In this document: piece by piece, positions 1 through 7,970 of the stretch
Layout of the letters: every line of letters begins with the position of its first letter
How positions within the stretch are numbered: the stretch's first letter is position 1
Source: Streptomyces cellulosae
GTDB lineage: Bacteria; Actinomycetota; Actinomycetes; Streptomycetales; Streptomycetaceae
Reading direction: 5' to 3'
Length of the DNA: 64,000 nucleotides
Assembly (NCBI RefSeq): GCF_000721105.1
Contig: NZ_JOEV01000002.1
Span: forward strand, 248,001-312,000
Notes under the pieces: model-generated
What the model was told of the DNA's origin: nothing
Database searches by the model: none
The model's input: the letters and a program-made list of their open reading frames with translations, nothing else
Made by a program: the position numbers and the translations under genes

Positions 1-1
1 T

Positions 2-790
2 GCGGCCCCCAGGCTTCGTGCCGTGCTCCATGCGGCGGGCAGTGTGCGCAGACTTGTAGGGGAGGCGGTCTGGGAGCGTCGGATCGTCGTTTCCAGTGCT
101 GTACACGCCAACGCGCTGCCCGTCGCCGAGTACACGCTCGCCGCCATCCTGCTCGCCGGTAAGGACGCCTTCCGGCTCCGCGAGCGCTTCCGGGCCGAGG
201 GTGTGTATCCCGCTCCCGGCGAGTACGCGGGCATAGGCAACGCCGGCCGGCGCATCGGCGTGATCGGTGCCTCACGCGTGGGCCGCCGGCTGCTGGAACT
301 GCTGCGCCCCTTCGACTTCCAGGTGTCGCTGTACGACCCTTACGTCGAGGACGCCGAGGCGGCGCGACTCGGTGCGGCACCGATGCCGCTGGAAGAGCTG
401 CTGTGCGGCGCCGACATCGTCAGCGTGCACGCCCCGGACATCCCGGAGACCTACCGGATGCTGGACCGGCAACGACTGGCGCTGATACCGGACGGCGGGG
501 TACTGATCAACACTTCGCGGGGCGCCCTCGTCGACCCCGATGCCCTGACCGAGGAACTGGTCAGCGGGCGGATCAGCGCAGTCCTCGACGTCACGGAACC
601 GGAGCCGCTGCCCACCGCCTCCCCGCTCTACGGCCTGCCCAACGTCTTCCTCACTCCGCACATCGCCGGATCGCTCGGGAACGAGCTGGCGCGTCTCGGC
701 GGCACGGTCGTGTCGGAACTGGAACGCATCGCCGCCGGGTCTTCGCCCGCCCATGCGATAGGTCGCGCGGAACTCGCGATCAGCGCCTGA
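2..790 (+). CDS. D-2-hydroxyacid dehydrogenase, 3' part (5' end cut by window)
   Basis: This is the C-terminal two thirds of an NAD-dependent D-2-hydroxyacid dehydrogenase of the phosphoglycerate-dehydrogenase superfamily. The reading frame is open to the first base of the window, and the GTG at 23 lies inside conserved sequence, so the true start is upstream. Visible are the Rossmann glycine motif (RIGVIGASRVGRRLLELL), the ADIVSVHAP segment, NTSRGALVD with the substrate-binding Arg, DVTEPEPL with the Glu, and LTPHIAGS with the catalytic His. The substrate cannot be told. The next gene in the same direction is a LacI regulator after about 480 bp, which suggests a sugar-acid or carbohydrate context, but this is inference. 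Confidence 0.88.
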   Translation, partial: AAPRLRAVLHAAGSVRRLVGEAVWERRIVVSSAVHANALPVAEYTLAAILLAGKDAFRLRERFRAEGVYPAPGEYAGIGNAGRRIGVIGASRVGRRLLELLRPFDFQVSLYDPYVEDAEAARLGAAPMPLEELLCGADIVSVHAPDIPETYRMLDRQRLALIPDGGVLINTSRGALVDPDALTEELVSGRISAVLDVTEPEPLPTASPLYGLPNVFLTPHIAGSLGNELARLGGTVVSELERIAAGSSPAHAIGRAELAISA

Positions 791-1268
791 ACGCAACGCG
801 AGCGCGCTCCCCTTGTCGGCTTCTCTTCCACAGGCTCCGCTGAGCGTCGCGCTGGCTGCCCCAGCTGAGCACGCCGCCGGCCACGTCGGACACGTCCGGC
901 CCATCCGCACGTCACGAACACCTGCGCCTTGTCCCATGAACACGATGGAAGGCGGCTTCTGGGCCGAACGCCTCGGCAACAATGCCGAGGCGTGGACGCT
1001 CAAGGGTCCCCAGCGCCTGGAGGAAGGCCGACGGCTCCTACCCGGACGACATGCTTGTCGACCCGGCATCATCACTGACGATGCTTCACCGGGCCGCCCG
1101 GTTCGGCGTGGTCAATGTCGTCAGCGCTTCGTGGCGGGCACGTCCGGTGGAGCTGACGGCGATCTCACTACGCCTGTCGCTGTTCGTGAAAAACCTTTAC
1201 TGCGACGGGCCGTGCACTCCCGTCACGCCGCCCCGGCCAGCAGGAATCGAATGCAGTAACGTCGAGAT
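791..1268. other. Intergenic region, no convincing gene
   Basis: This 478-bp stretch separates the dehydrogenase from the LacI gene. Open frames exist on both strands, but none has a ribosome-binding site, a recognisable domain or Streptomyces-like codon bias. A short peptide-like stretch beginning MNTMEGGFWAERL (about 937 onward) could be debris of an older gene. The promoter of the LacI gene should lie near the right end. Confidence 0.4.
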
Positions 1269-1271
1269 GTG

Positions 1272-2384
1272 ATGGTTCACGAAGACGACCCTCGAAAGAC
1301 ACCTGAACCCAAACCGGGCAGGCGTCGCAACAACGGTGCCGGCGGCAGTGGCGCCAGCACGATCCGAGATGTCGCCGCCAAAGCAGGGGTCTCCGTAGCA
1401 ACCGTTTCCCGTGCCCTCGCCGGAAACTACCCGGTCTCCACTGCCACCCGTGCCCGGGTCATGGCGGCCGTCGAGTCCCTGCACTACGTGGCGAACGTGC
1501 ACGCCAAGGCTCTGTCCGGAAGCGTCGCGGGCCCCATCGCCCTGGTTCTCCAGGACATCACCGGCCCTTCACTCGCCCACGTCGCCGCCGGAGCGGAACA
1601 GGAGGCGGCCGCCAGGGGTCGGTTGAGCCTGGTCTGCGCCACCCATGACGACAGCGAGCGGGAAGACGACCTCGTACAACTGATGCGGGAGCAACACGCG
1701 GCGGCTGTTCTCCTCGTCGGTGCAGCGGTACAGGACGACGCGTACCAGCAGCGCATGGCCGAGTACGCCAGGGTTCTGGACGCCGCCGGGTCCCGACTGG
1801 TGCTGGTGGGCCGTCCGCCGTTGCCCGGCGACCTGCCGGTCACGGTGGTGGAGTACGACAACCGCGGAGGTGCGTTCCAGGCCGCCGACCACCTGCTCAC
1901 CGCAGGGCACCGCCGCATCCTCTTCTTGTCGGGTATCCCTGAGTTCAGCACGTCGGTGCAGCGTAAAGAGGGGTACCTGCATGCCCTGCGCGCTCACGGG
2001 GTCCCGTATGAGGAGGAACTCGACGTCCCTGGCCCGTACACCCGCCCCTCGGGCTACCAGCGCACGAGGGACACGATGAACGCAGGAGTGGAGTTCACTG
2101 CGATCCTCGCGGGGACCGACCTCGTGGCCCTCGGGGCGCTGTCCGCCTTGCGTGAAGCAGGTCTGGACGTCCCTGGGGACATCTCGCTCGTGGGCTTTGA
2201 CGACATTCCCTTCGTCGCTGATCTCACCCCAGCGCTCACCACGGTGCGGGTTCCCTACGTGGACCTCGGCCGGGCAGCGGTCAGGCTGGCGCTGGAAGGC
2301 CAGGACGGCATGGCTGGCGACGAGCACGTCGTTCTGAGCACCCAGTTGGTGATCCGCCGGTCGGTGTCCCAGCCGCCGCGGTGA
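1272..2384 (+). CDS. LacI-family transcriptional regulator
   Basis: A 370-residue LacI/GalR repressor. The DNA-binding helix-turn-helix and hinge are at about residues 29-80 (TIRDVAAKAGVSVATVSRAL, then YVANVHAKAL). A periplasmic-binding-protein-like effector domain follows, ending in the family's DISLVGFDDIPFVADLTP and STQLVIRRS segments. An unusually long basic extension of about 30 residues precedes the helix-turn-helix. ATG 1272 is directly preceded by an in-frame GTG (1269), and neither has a clear Shine-Dalgarno, so the start is uncertain and the transcript may be leaderless. It probably senses a sugar or sugar acid. The partial dehydrogenase upstream is a candidate target; no transporter is in view. 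Confidence 0.9.
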   Translation: MVHEDDPRKTPEPKPGRRRNNGAGGSGASTIRDVAAKAGVSVATVSRALAGNYPVSTATRARVMAAVESLHYVANVHAKALSGSVAGPIALVLQDITGPSLAHVAAGAEQEAAARGRLSLVCATHDDSEREDDLVQLMREQHAAAVLLVGAAVQDDAYQQRMAEYARVLDAAGSRLVLVGRPPLPGDLPVTVVEYDNRGGAFQAADHLLTAGHRRILFLSGIPEFSTSVQRKEGYLHALRAHGVPYEEELDVPGPYTRPSGYQRTRDTMNAGVEFTAILAGTDLVALGALSALREAGLDVPGDISLVGFDDIPFVADLTPALTTVRVPYVDLGRAAVRLALEGQDGMAGDEHVVLSTQLVIRRSVSQPPR

Positions 2385-2539
2385 GGCCGAGGCGCTCGGC
2401 GTGGCCGCGCAGGAGTCGGCGGGTGTAGCGCGCGGATCATCTGCGCGTACGTGGCGGCGTGCTGGGAGCGGGGGTAGAACCGGATGAGGGCGTGGAGCTA
2501 GGAGGCGTTGCAGCCGGGCGCGTGCGAGCGGGCGCCGTT
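2385..2539 (-). other. Short coding fragment of unknown origin
   Basis: Between the LacI stop and the ISKra4-like remnant, the minus strand encodes a peptide resembling real coding sequence (LHALIRFYPRSQHAATYAQ, about 2497-2440). It has no start and is interrupted on both sides. It is probably the stump of a gene broken by the neighbouring insertion sequences. The family is not recognised. Confidence 0.25.
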
Positions 2540-3040
2540 CTGCCTCATCGAATGCGGCGGCGATGACCTGGTCCGCGCCGTGTTGAACCGAGGCGGTGAC
2601 CGACTTCGCACGGGCCTTGGGCCTCTTGCGCGCAGTGCGGCGGGTGGTGCGGCCGCCGGGCGGGGCGATGATGTCGTGCGGCCGGCGCACGGCCGGATCC
2701 GCGTCGTGGACTACGGCGAGCGTGGCCATCCGCTTGCGGCAGGTCTTCTCCCCGGCGGACAGATGGGTGCGGAATGTGCGCGTCGCCCGCTCCTCGGCCG
2801 TGCGCGTCGCCTCCCGCAGATGTCCCGGGCGCATCACGATCCCTGGCCGTCGACGCTGAACACGGGCAGTGTCGTGCTCGCTGCCGGTGCAGGGGTGCGG
2901 ACGGCATAGAAGGCGGCGATGTCCACCGCGGCTGCCCGCACGAGCTGTTCGGCCTGGCGTTTGCCGACCGCCGCACTCTCGCAACGACGTTCGATCGCCT
3001 CCATGACGTGGTAGTAGGAGCCGCGGACCGTTTCCAGCAC
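2540..3040 (-). pseudogene. ISKra4-like transposase remnant, frameshifted
   Basis: The minus strand carries an internal piece of a transposase. It starts near 3040 (MLETVRGSYYHVMEAIERRC) and reaches VFSVDGQG near 2843. The continuing sequence (IVMRPGHLREATRTAEERA, then KRMATLAVVHDADPAVRRPHD and VIAAAFDEAE) is in another frame. Comparing GGCCAGGG|ATCGTG with the expected codon series implies one lost base at about 2841. The order VDGxGIVMRP followed by KRMATL matches ISKra4-family transposases of Streptomyces as I remember them. The catalytic C-terminal half is missing after about 2540. Family assignment is from memory of the motif order. Confidence 0.6.
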
Positions 3041-3141
3041 GACCAGAGGGAGTGTCTAATCAACGGCGGATCTGCTGATCAAGGAGATGCGTCTGATGAC
3101 GGGGGTGTGTCAATTTAGCGGCTGATCTTGGTTGTTGAAGG

Positions 3142-3348
3142 TCAGTTGTTGCTGTTGCGCAGCAGGTGAACCACGCACGTCTGGACAATCGTGCGAGGCC
3201 AGACGGTTTCCACGGCCTCGGGAAGGCCCTTGAGCCCGTCGCAGACGAGCATGAGCACATCGTCCAGGCCGCGGTTCTTCAGCTCGGTGAACACATGCAG
3301 CCAGTACTTGGCGCCCTCGCCGCCGTCGCCGGCCCAGATGCCCCGCAA
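3142..3348 (-). pseudogene. IS256-family transposase fragment
   Basis: A 68-residue internal piece of an IS256 (mutator-type) transposase on the minus strand, covering the central part of the DDE domain: GIWAGDGGEGAKYWLHVF, then LMLVCDGLKGLPEAVETVWP and VQTCVVHLLRNS. The Asp of VCDGL is a DDE catalytic residue. Both flanks are lost: at about 3345 it abuts an oppositely oriented IS630 piece, and after RNS the frame ends in two Asn codons and a stop. It is not functional. Confidence 0.75.
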
Positions 3349-3349
3349 A

Positions 3350-4224
3350 CGACGGATCACCGAGCACGAACGATCCCGGATCATCTCGCTGGTCAAGACC
3401 GTGCCGCCGGGGCGGCTGCGGTGGGAACCCGTCGGAGAACTGTGGGCCTTCGACGAGTCCGGGCCGGCCGAGTGGACCCTGGATTCCCTCGCCGCAGCAG
3501 CACGGGCCGAAGGGATCGAGGTAGGCCGCTCACAAGTGCGCCGCATCCTGCTCGCCGAAGGCGTGCGCTGGCGCAGCACCCGGTCCTGGATGCGCTCCAA
3601 AGACCCGGACTTCGTCCCAAAAGGACAAGGATCATCGGCCTCTACACCCACCCGCCCGACGACGCGACGGTGATCTGCGCCGACGAGCTGGGGCCGGTGA
3701 TCCCCCGAACCTTCCCGCCCGCACCCGCCTGGTCACCCGACGGACACCGGATCAAAGCCGAGCTCGACTACAGCCGCGGACCCGAGAAAACCTGGGTCTA
3801 CGGGGCCTTACGCGTCCGGGACGGCCAGCAGATCACCATGACCGCTTCCTCCCGCAACAGCGTCTTCTACCAGCGGTTTCTACAACAGGTCGAGGACGCC
3901 AACCCGACCGGGGAGATCTGGATCGTCACCGACAACCTGTCCAGCCACAACAGCGTGTCCACCCGGACCTGGCTCGAGGAACATCCCCGCATCCACCACG
4001 CTTTCATCCCCGTCGGCGCATGCTGGCTCAACCTCCAGGAAGGCTGGTGGCGCATCTTCCGCAAGGCCGCCCTCGCCGGTCGGTCGTTCGCCAACCCCGA
4101 CGACATCACCCAGGCCACGACCCTCGCAACCGACCAACTCAACTCCCGCGCACGCCCCTGGGTTTGGGGCCGAACCGCACCACCAACCCGCTCTCTACGA
4201 CGCCGCTATGTGTACCGCCTTTGA
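3350..4224 (+). pseudogene. IS630-family transposase, N-terminally truncated, with frame change
   Basis: From about 3350 the plus strand encodes RKRRITEHERSRIISLVK, then AFDESGPAEWTLDSLAAAAR and GRSQVRRILLAEGVRW. After DFVPK the protein continues in the -1 frame as RTRIIGLYTHPPDDATVICA, WIVTDNLSSHNS, FIPVGACWLNLQEGWW and RIFRKAALAGRSFANPDDI to a stop at 4224. These are the DDE-core motifs of IS630 transposases. The N-terminal helix-turn-helix is absent, replaced by an IS256 fragment, so this copy is dead. The frame change sits on C-CCA-AAA (3616-3622), a possible -1 frameshift heptamer. IS630 elements are known to use programmed frameshifting; mutation is equally possible. Confidence 0.75.
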
Positions 4225-4235
4225 GGAATCCAGCA

Positions 4236-4239
4236 CTAG
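4236..4239. repeat. CTAG target-site duplication, left copy
   Basis: CTAG directly abuts the left inverted repeat of the IS701 element and is repeated at 5669-5672 after the right end. A 4-bp palindromic duplication of this kind is characteristic of IS701 insertions. Confidence 0.85.
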
Positions 4240-5668
4240 TAGGACTCCGTTAGGTTGCTCTGGCTCTTGGGTTTGGGCTGGTGGTGGACGTTCTTGGCAG
4301 GGGCCGATGGCAGGTGGTGCAGGTACCGGACCAGCAGTTCAGCAGGTCCTGGATGGCGTCGAGGATCTGGTAGAAGGTGAGCCCGCTGTATCGGCTTTTG
4401 GGGCCAGGCGCTGTTCGGTGAGGAACGCGTGTGCGGCGGTGACCAGGGTGACGTGGTGGTGCCACCCCGCCCAGGAGCGTCCTTCGAAGTGGTCCAGGCC
4501 GAGGCCGTGCTTGAGTTCCCGGTAGTCGTGCTCGATGCGCCAGCGGATCTTGGCCAGACGGACCAGTTCGGCCGGCGGGGTGCCGGCGGGAAGGTTGGAC
4601 AGCCAGTAGTCGGTGGGTGCTTCGGCGTCCTCGGGCCATTCGGCCAGCAGCGTCACGTCGGGCAGGACGCCGTCCCAGTGGCCGTGCTCGGCAGTGGCGG
4701 CGGCCTGGGCCAGGCGGCGGGAGCGGACTCCGGCCGGCCGCACCCGCAGTGCCAGAAAGCGCGAGCGCATCGGCCCGCGTGAGCCTTCACGCCAGGTCAC
4801 TTCGGTGAATGCCTGCCGCCCATGGCAGGCCGCCAGCGCGGCCACCGAGGACGGCTTGTCGCGGTAGCGGGGCTGCGGCCTGCGGCCGTTTCCGGACCAG
4901 ACCGGGGCGGTGGGCCGCACGTCGTGCGGGTGGACCGTCACGTCCGAACGGACCGCCAGGACATAGCTGATGCCCCTGGCGTTCAGGCCGTCGCGGAAGT
5001 CGGCGTTCTGGCCGTAGCCGGCGTCGGCCACCACCACCGGCGGCACCAGCCCCCACCCGGCCAGCTCGTCGAGGGTGTCCAGGGCCAGGCGCCACTTCTG
5101 CCGGTGCCCGACCTCCTGCGGTATCCCGGTCTTCTGCCGCCGCACGGCATCGTCCGCCCACTCCTGGGGCACGAACAACTGCCACTGCAGCGGACACGAG
5201 GCGGTGTCGGAGACCGCGTGCACGCTCACCGCGACCTGGCAGTTGGCCTGCTTGCCCAGCGCTCCGCAGTACTGGTGCGCGACCGCCACTGACATCCGGC
5301 CGTCCTTGGGGAACGACACGTCATCGACCGCCCAGGCATCCGGACACATTCTCGGCACCATCCGCTCCGCAATCCGCCGCCGCACCGGCACCGGATCCCA
5401 GGTCGACTGGTTCACGAACTGCTGCAGATTCTGCTCGTTGCCATCCGGCAGCCGTTCCGCCATCGGCTGGATCGACTTCCGCCGTCCGTCCAGCATCAGT
5501 CCCCGCAGATAGCAGTCGCCCTTCGCCCGCTGATCCTTGCGCGGCACCGACGAGAACACGTCAGCTACGAATAACGCCAACGTCGCCCGAGCATGGTCCA
5601 CTTCATGTGCGTCCACACCCCCAACATGCCCTCAAACAGGACTGCGAGACAGACCTAACGGAGTCCTA
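4240..5668. mobile_element. Complete IS701-family insertion sequence
   Basis: A 1,429-bp element bounded by perfect 16-bp terminal inverted repeats, TAGGACTCCGTTAGGT at 4240-4255 and its complement at 5653-5668, with CTAG duplicated on both sides. It holds one transposase gene on the minus strand. It inserted just beyond the 3' end of the IS630 remnant, so it is the youngest element of this IS cluster. Intact ends and a perfect duplication argue for recent transposition. Confidence 0.9.
4339..5616 (-). CDS. IS701-family transposase
   Basis: A 425-residue DDE transposase of the IS701/IS4 superfamily, starting at a GTG 52 bp inside the right end. Visible motifs are AWAVDDVSFPKDGRMSVAVA (first catalytic Asp), QYCGALGKQANCQVAVSVH, PPVVVADAGYGQNADFRDGL (second Asp), TDYWLSNLPAG and AKIRWRIEHDYRELKHGLGL (catalytic Glu with the YREL signature). 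The last 18 residues look out of frame. The -1 frame from C-CCA-AAA (4402-4396) gives SGLTFYQILDAIQDLLNCW, which resembles the family C-terminus and would extend the protein to about 455 residues. The gene is either frameshifted near its end or uses a -1 slip. Core catalytic residues are intact. Confidence 0.9.
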   Translation of the reverse strand: MDAHEVDHARATLALFVADVFSSVPRKDQRAKGDCYLRGLMLDGRRKSIQPMAERLPDGNEQNLQQFVNQSTWDPVPVRRRIAERMVPRMCPDAWAVDDVSFPKDGRMSVAVAHQYCGALGKQANCQVAVSVHAVSDTASCPLQWQLFVPQEWADDAVRRQKTGIPQEVGHRQKWRLALDTLDELAGWGLVPPVVVADAGYGQNADFRDGLNARGISYVLAVRSDVTVHPHDVRPTAPVWSGNGRRPQPRYRDKPSSVAALAACHGRQAFTEVTWREGSRGPMRSRFLALRVRPAGVRSRRLAQAAATAEHGHWDGVLPDVTLLAEWPEDAEAPTDYWLSNLPAGTPPAELVRLAKIRWRIEHDYRELKHGLGLDHFEGRSWAGWHHHVTLVTAAHAFLTEQRLAPKADTAGSPSTRSSTPSRTC

Positions 5669-5672
5669 CTAG
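5669..5672. repeat. CTAG target-site duplication, right copy
   Basis: Matches the CTAG at 4236-4239 and abuts the right inverted repeat of the IS701 element. Confidence 0.85.
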
Positions 5673-5906
5673 CTGGTCGCGTCGGCGTCCAGCAAAAGCG
5701 TGGGCAGGTCGAGGACGGGCGTTTCAGCGCCCCGAGCATCCGTTTGGCACCGAGATCCACGGGATCACTGCTGGAACTCGTCGTGCCTCACCGGCTTGCG
5801 CGAAACCCGAGGCGGCGATCTTGTAGCGCTCGGGACGGAGGTCCAGCATCTGGAATTCCAGGGGCCGCGGTGGAAGTCCGTCAAGCCGGTGGGCCGTGGC
5901 TGCTGT
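5673..5906. other. IS flank with a possible gene fragment
   Basis: No complete gene. On the minus strand, around 5850-5750, the frame reads LEFQMLDLRPERYKIAASGF followed by AQAGEARRVPAV, which has the composition of real protein. It lacks a start and breaks off towards the IS701 element. It is probably the remnant of a gene destroyed when the IS cluster formed. Family not recognised. Confidence 0.25.
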
Positions 5907-6446
5907 TCAGCAGGCTGCGCGGATCATCACGGTGAGGACGGGCGAGGCCAGTGACGGCTGGCTCTGCCCGATGTCCTCGTATCCCCACGACTTGTAGAGC
6001 GCGTGGACTTTTCCGTCGCCAGCGGCCGGGTTGACCATGAGGGTGACGAAGGGCTCGCCACGTGTGGCGAGGAGGGCGTCGTGGATACGCCGGGCAGTGC
6101 CGGTCTTCCGCCAAGCCGGCCGGACACCGATCTCCTTCAGGGCAACGGCCGGTCGCTGGGTGTACTTCTCCGGCGGGGCCGGGCTGGTGCGTTGCCAGTA
6201 CCGGTCGCCGTGCTCGATCGTGTTGCCGTAGGCGTAGCCGACCGGATGCCTACCCGCGTATGCGAGGACAGCCACGAACCCCGGCTCAGTGCCGTGTCGG
6301 TCCAGACGTTCGCCGAACGCGGTGACCGCATAGTTCGGCAAATGGAGGAGCGGGGCGCGCACTTCGGCGTAGACGTCGAGGAGGTCGCCGCGGGCGGTGT
6401 CGAGGGTGGTGAATGTGCGCAGTTCGATGGCGGGCGCCGTGGTCAT
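5907..6446 (-). CDS. GNAT-family N-acetyltransferase
   Basis: A 179-residue GNAT acetyltransferase. The acetyl-CoA-binding segment is visible as LKEIGVRPAWRKTGTARRIH (about residues 103-122; the Q/RxxGxG/A loop is RKTGTA). LMVNPAAGDGKVHALYKSWG then YEDIG is the usual C-terminal VxxxNxxAxxLYxxxGF-like strand-helix. The start ATG at 6446 overlaps the 3' end of the upstream regulator gene by 4 bp (6443-6446), so the two are translationally coupled. The substrate is unknown. Its position next to a RiPP cluster allows a role in peptide modification or self-protection, but nothing in the sequence shows this. Confidence 0.85.
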   Translation of the reverse strand: MTTAPAIELRTFTTLDTARGDLLDVYAEVRAPLLHLPNYAVTAFGERLDRHGTEPGFVAVLAYAGRHPVGYAYGNTIEHGDRYWQRTSPAPPEKYTQRPAVALKEIGVRPAWRKTGTARRIHDALLATRGEPFVTLMVNPAAGDGKVHALYKSWGYEDIGQSQPSLASPVLTVMIRAAC

Positions 6447-7729
6447 GCAGCCATCCTCCAGGTGGCGGCGTGCTCAGTCCAGGTCTGCACGCTGGAGCTG
6501 TCCGGCGCCGTGGCCCGAAGCGCGGCCCCGAACTCCTGCAGCATGCGCGTGACCCGGGCGTGCTGGGTAGCGGCGTCGGTGGGGACCTTCATCGCGGTGG
6601 CTGTGGCGGCTTCGGGGGCGCCCTGGGCGAGTTGTGCGTGGGCGAGCCGGGTCGTGGTGATGGCCCGGGACCGGACCATGTGGGGCCGGAGGGCGGACAG
6701 GCAGCGGTGGGCGTGGTACTCGGCGGTCGAGTAGTCGCCGAGCGCCAAGTGCGCCGATAGGGCCAGGGAGTCCAGTTCAGCCTGGTCGTAGAAGGCGAGC
6801 ATCCACACCGGCCGGTAGTCGGCGGGGTCGGCGCGCAACATGGCGTCCTGGGCCTGCTCGAAGGCCCGGCGGGTGCCGGTGCGGTCCTGTGCCGCGCCGT
6901 GGATGGCGCCTTGGCGGGCCAGGCCGAGGGACGCGAAAAGAGGGTCTCGGCGGGTGAGGTGCAGGTTGCGGGCGACGTCGTTTGCGGCGAAGGCGTCCGC
7001 GGGACGGCCCATGTGCCGGTACATGGTGCCTGCGTGGCTCCAGATGCGGAACTTGATCGCCTGGTCGCCGGACATCTCGGCGAGGGCCTGGGCTTCACGC
7101 ATGTGCGCCTTGGCGATGTCGTAGCGCCGGCCGTCGATGGCGGCCCACATCGCTGACGAACGGAACGCCGCTGCGGAGGCGTAGAGGCTGCTGCGTACCC
7201 GTTGGCTGGCGCTGCCCGCGTTCTGGAGATTCAGGGCCTCGTCGGCGAGAGCGGCGGCCCGCTGCTCGATGCCGAGTTGGCCGCCATGGCGGTGGTCGCT
7301 GGCGATGATCTCGGCGAAGCGCTTGTTGAGACGGTCGACGTCGCTCATGCCGATGCGGCGCGGGGATGCGGTGCCGGGAGCGGCGGCTGCCGCGGCGGCA
7401 GCCGCCGCGATCCCGCCGACGAGGGTACGGCGCTTCATGTCGGGGTCCTCCTGCTGCGATGGGGCTGGGCTGGACGGAGTCCGGCCCCGTGGCACGAACC
7501 CTAGAGCGATGGCAGGCAGGCCGCTGACGTCCGCAAGTGCCTTGCGGGTAGCCGATTTGGGCCAGGTGACCCGGCCTGCTTTCCAGTCCCGGACCGATGA
7601 ACCGTCGAGGCCGCCATGTCTCCCGGTCAACTCCTCTAAGGCCCTGTTCACAGCATCAGCAAGGCTGTTGGAGCTGTAGCCGTGTTCGGCCATCCACGCC
7701 TCAAGAACGGTGTTGCGCGTGGTGTCCAT
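6443..7729 (-). CDS. Helix-turn-helix regulator with Tat-like segment and TPR-type C-terminus
   Basis: A 428-residue protein of a Streptomyces type often annotated 'Tat pathway signal protein' or XRE-type regulator. Residues 1-90 form an XRE-like DNA-binding region (WMAEHGYSSNSLADAVNRAL, then SVRDWKAGRVTWPKSATRKA). A KRRTLVGGIAAAAAAAAAAP segment at about residues 98-118 resembles a twin-arginine or membrane stretch, unexpected inside a regulator. The remainder is helical and TPR-like (SSLYASAAAFRSSAMWAA, MREAQALAEMSGDQAIKFRI, HLALGDYSTAEYHAHRCLSA). It is transcribed divergently from the ATPase gene at 7971 and probably regulates the shared 241-bp intergenic region. Start at 7729. Function is inferred from architecture only. 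Confidence 0.8.
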   Translation of the reverse strand: MDTTRNTVLEAWMAEHGYSSNSLADAVNRALEELTGRHGGLDGSSVRDWKAGRVTWPKSATRKALADVSGLPAIALGFVPRGRTPSSPAPSQQEDPDMKRRTLVGGIAAAAAAAAAAPGTASPRRIGMSDVDRLNKRFAEIIASDHRHGGQLGIEQRAAALADEALNLQNAGSASQRVRSSLYASAAAFRSSAMWAAIDGRRYDIAKAHMREAQALAEMSGDQAIKFRIWSHAGTMYRHMGRPADAFAANDVARNLHLTRRDPLFASLGLARQGAIHGAAQDRTGTRRAFEQAQDAMLRADPADYRPVWMLAFYDQAELDSLALSAHLALGDYSTAEYHAHRCLSALRPHMVRSRAITTTRLAHAQLAQGAPEAATATAMKVPTDAATQHARVTRMLQEFGAALRATAPDSSSVQTWTEHAATWRMAA

Positions 7730-7970
7730 GTCCGCACGGTAGCCCTCACCTCCCCTGACCCGCCAGGTAAAGAGATGGTCAAATCGCCCTAGGTCATTCC
7801 GATGGATGGGCGGCTGATCGCCCTAATCACCTTGTGCGGGAAGGGAGTTGTCTTTGTGTCGGTCGCCCGCCACGCCCACCGTGCGGGCGGCTGTTGACGG
7901 CCCGGCCCGCCCCTGAGGTTCCCCCGCGGGGGTGGGCCGGGCACCGAGACGACACGAAGGCTCAACCCCA
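7730..7970. promoter_or_regulatory. Divergent promoter region with paired direct repeats
   Basis: This 241-bp region separates the regulator gene (minus) from the ATPase gene (plus). The 9-mer ATCGCCCTA occurs at 7783-7791 and 7817-7825, with start points 34 bp apart, and is a plausible regulator-binding pair. The right end carries the strong hairpin listed separately. Promoter boxes could not be assigned with confidence. Confidence 0.4.
7900..7942 (+). promoter_or_regulatory. Strong hairpin in the leader of the ATPase gene
   Basis: GCCCGGCCCGCCCC (7900-7913) pairs with GGGGTGGGCCGGGC (7929-7942) with one G-U pair. The loop holds a CCCCCGCGGGGG self-complementary core (7921-7932). It ends 28 bp before the ATG at 7971. 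It could be an attenuator or terminator upstream of the operon, or an mRNA-stability element. Confidence 0.5.

Noticed and set aside
272..1075. Long open frames antisense to the dehydrogenase and its downstream region
   Set aside because: Arg/Gly/Asp-rich shadow translation of a high-GC gene, with no domain and no ribosome-binding site.
1569..2984. A 471-codon minus-strand frame crossing the LacI gene
   Set aside because: Only its first part (about 2843-2540) is a real transposase remnant; the rest is the antisense shadow of the LacI gene.
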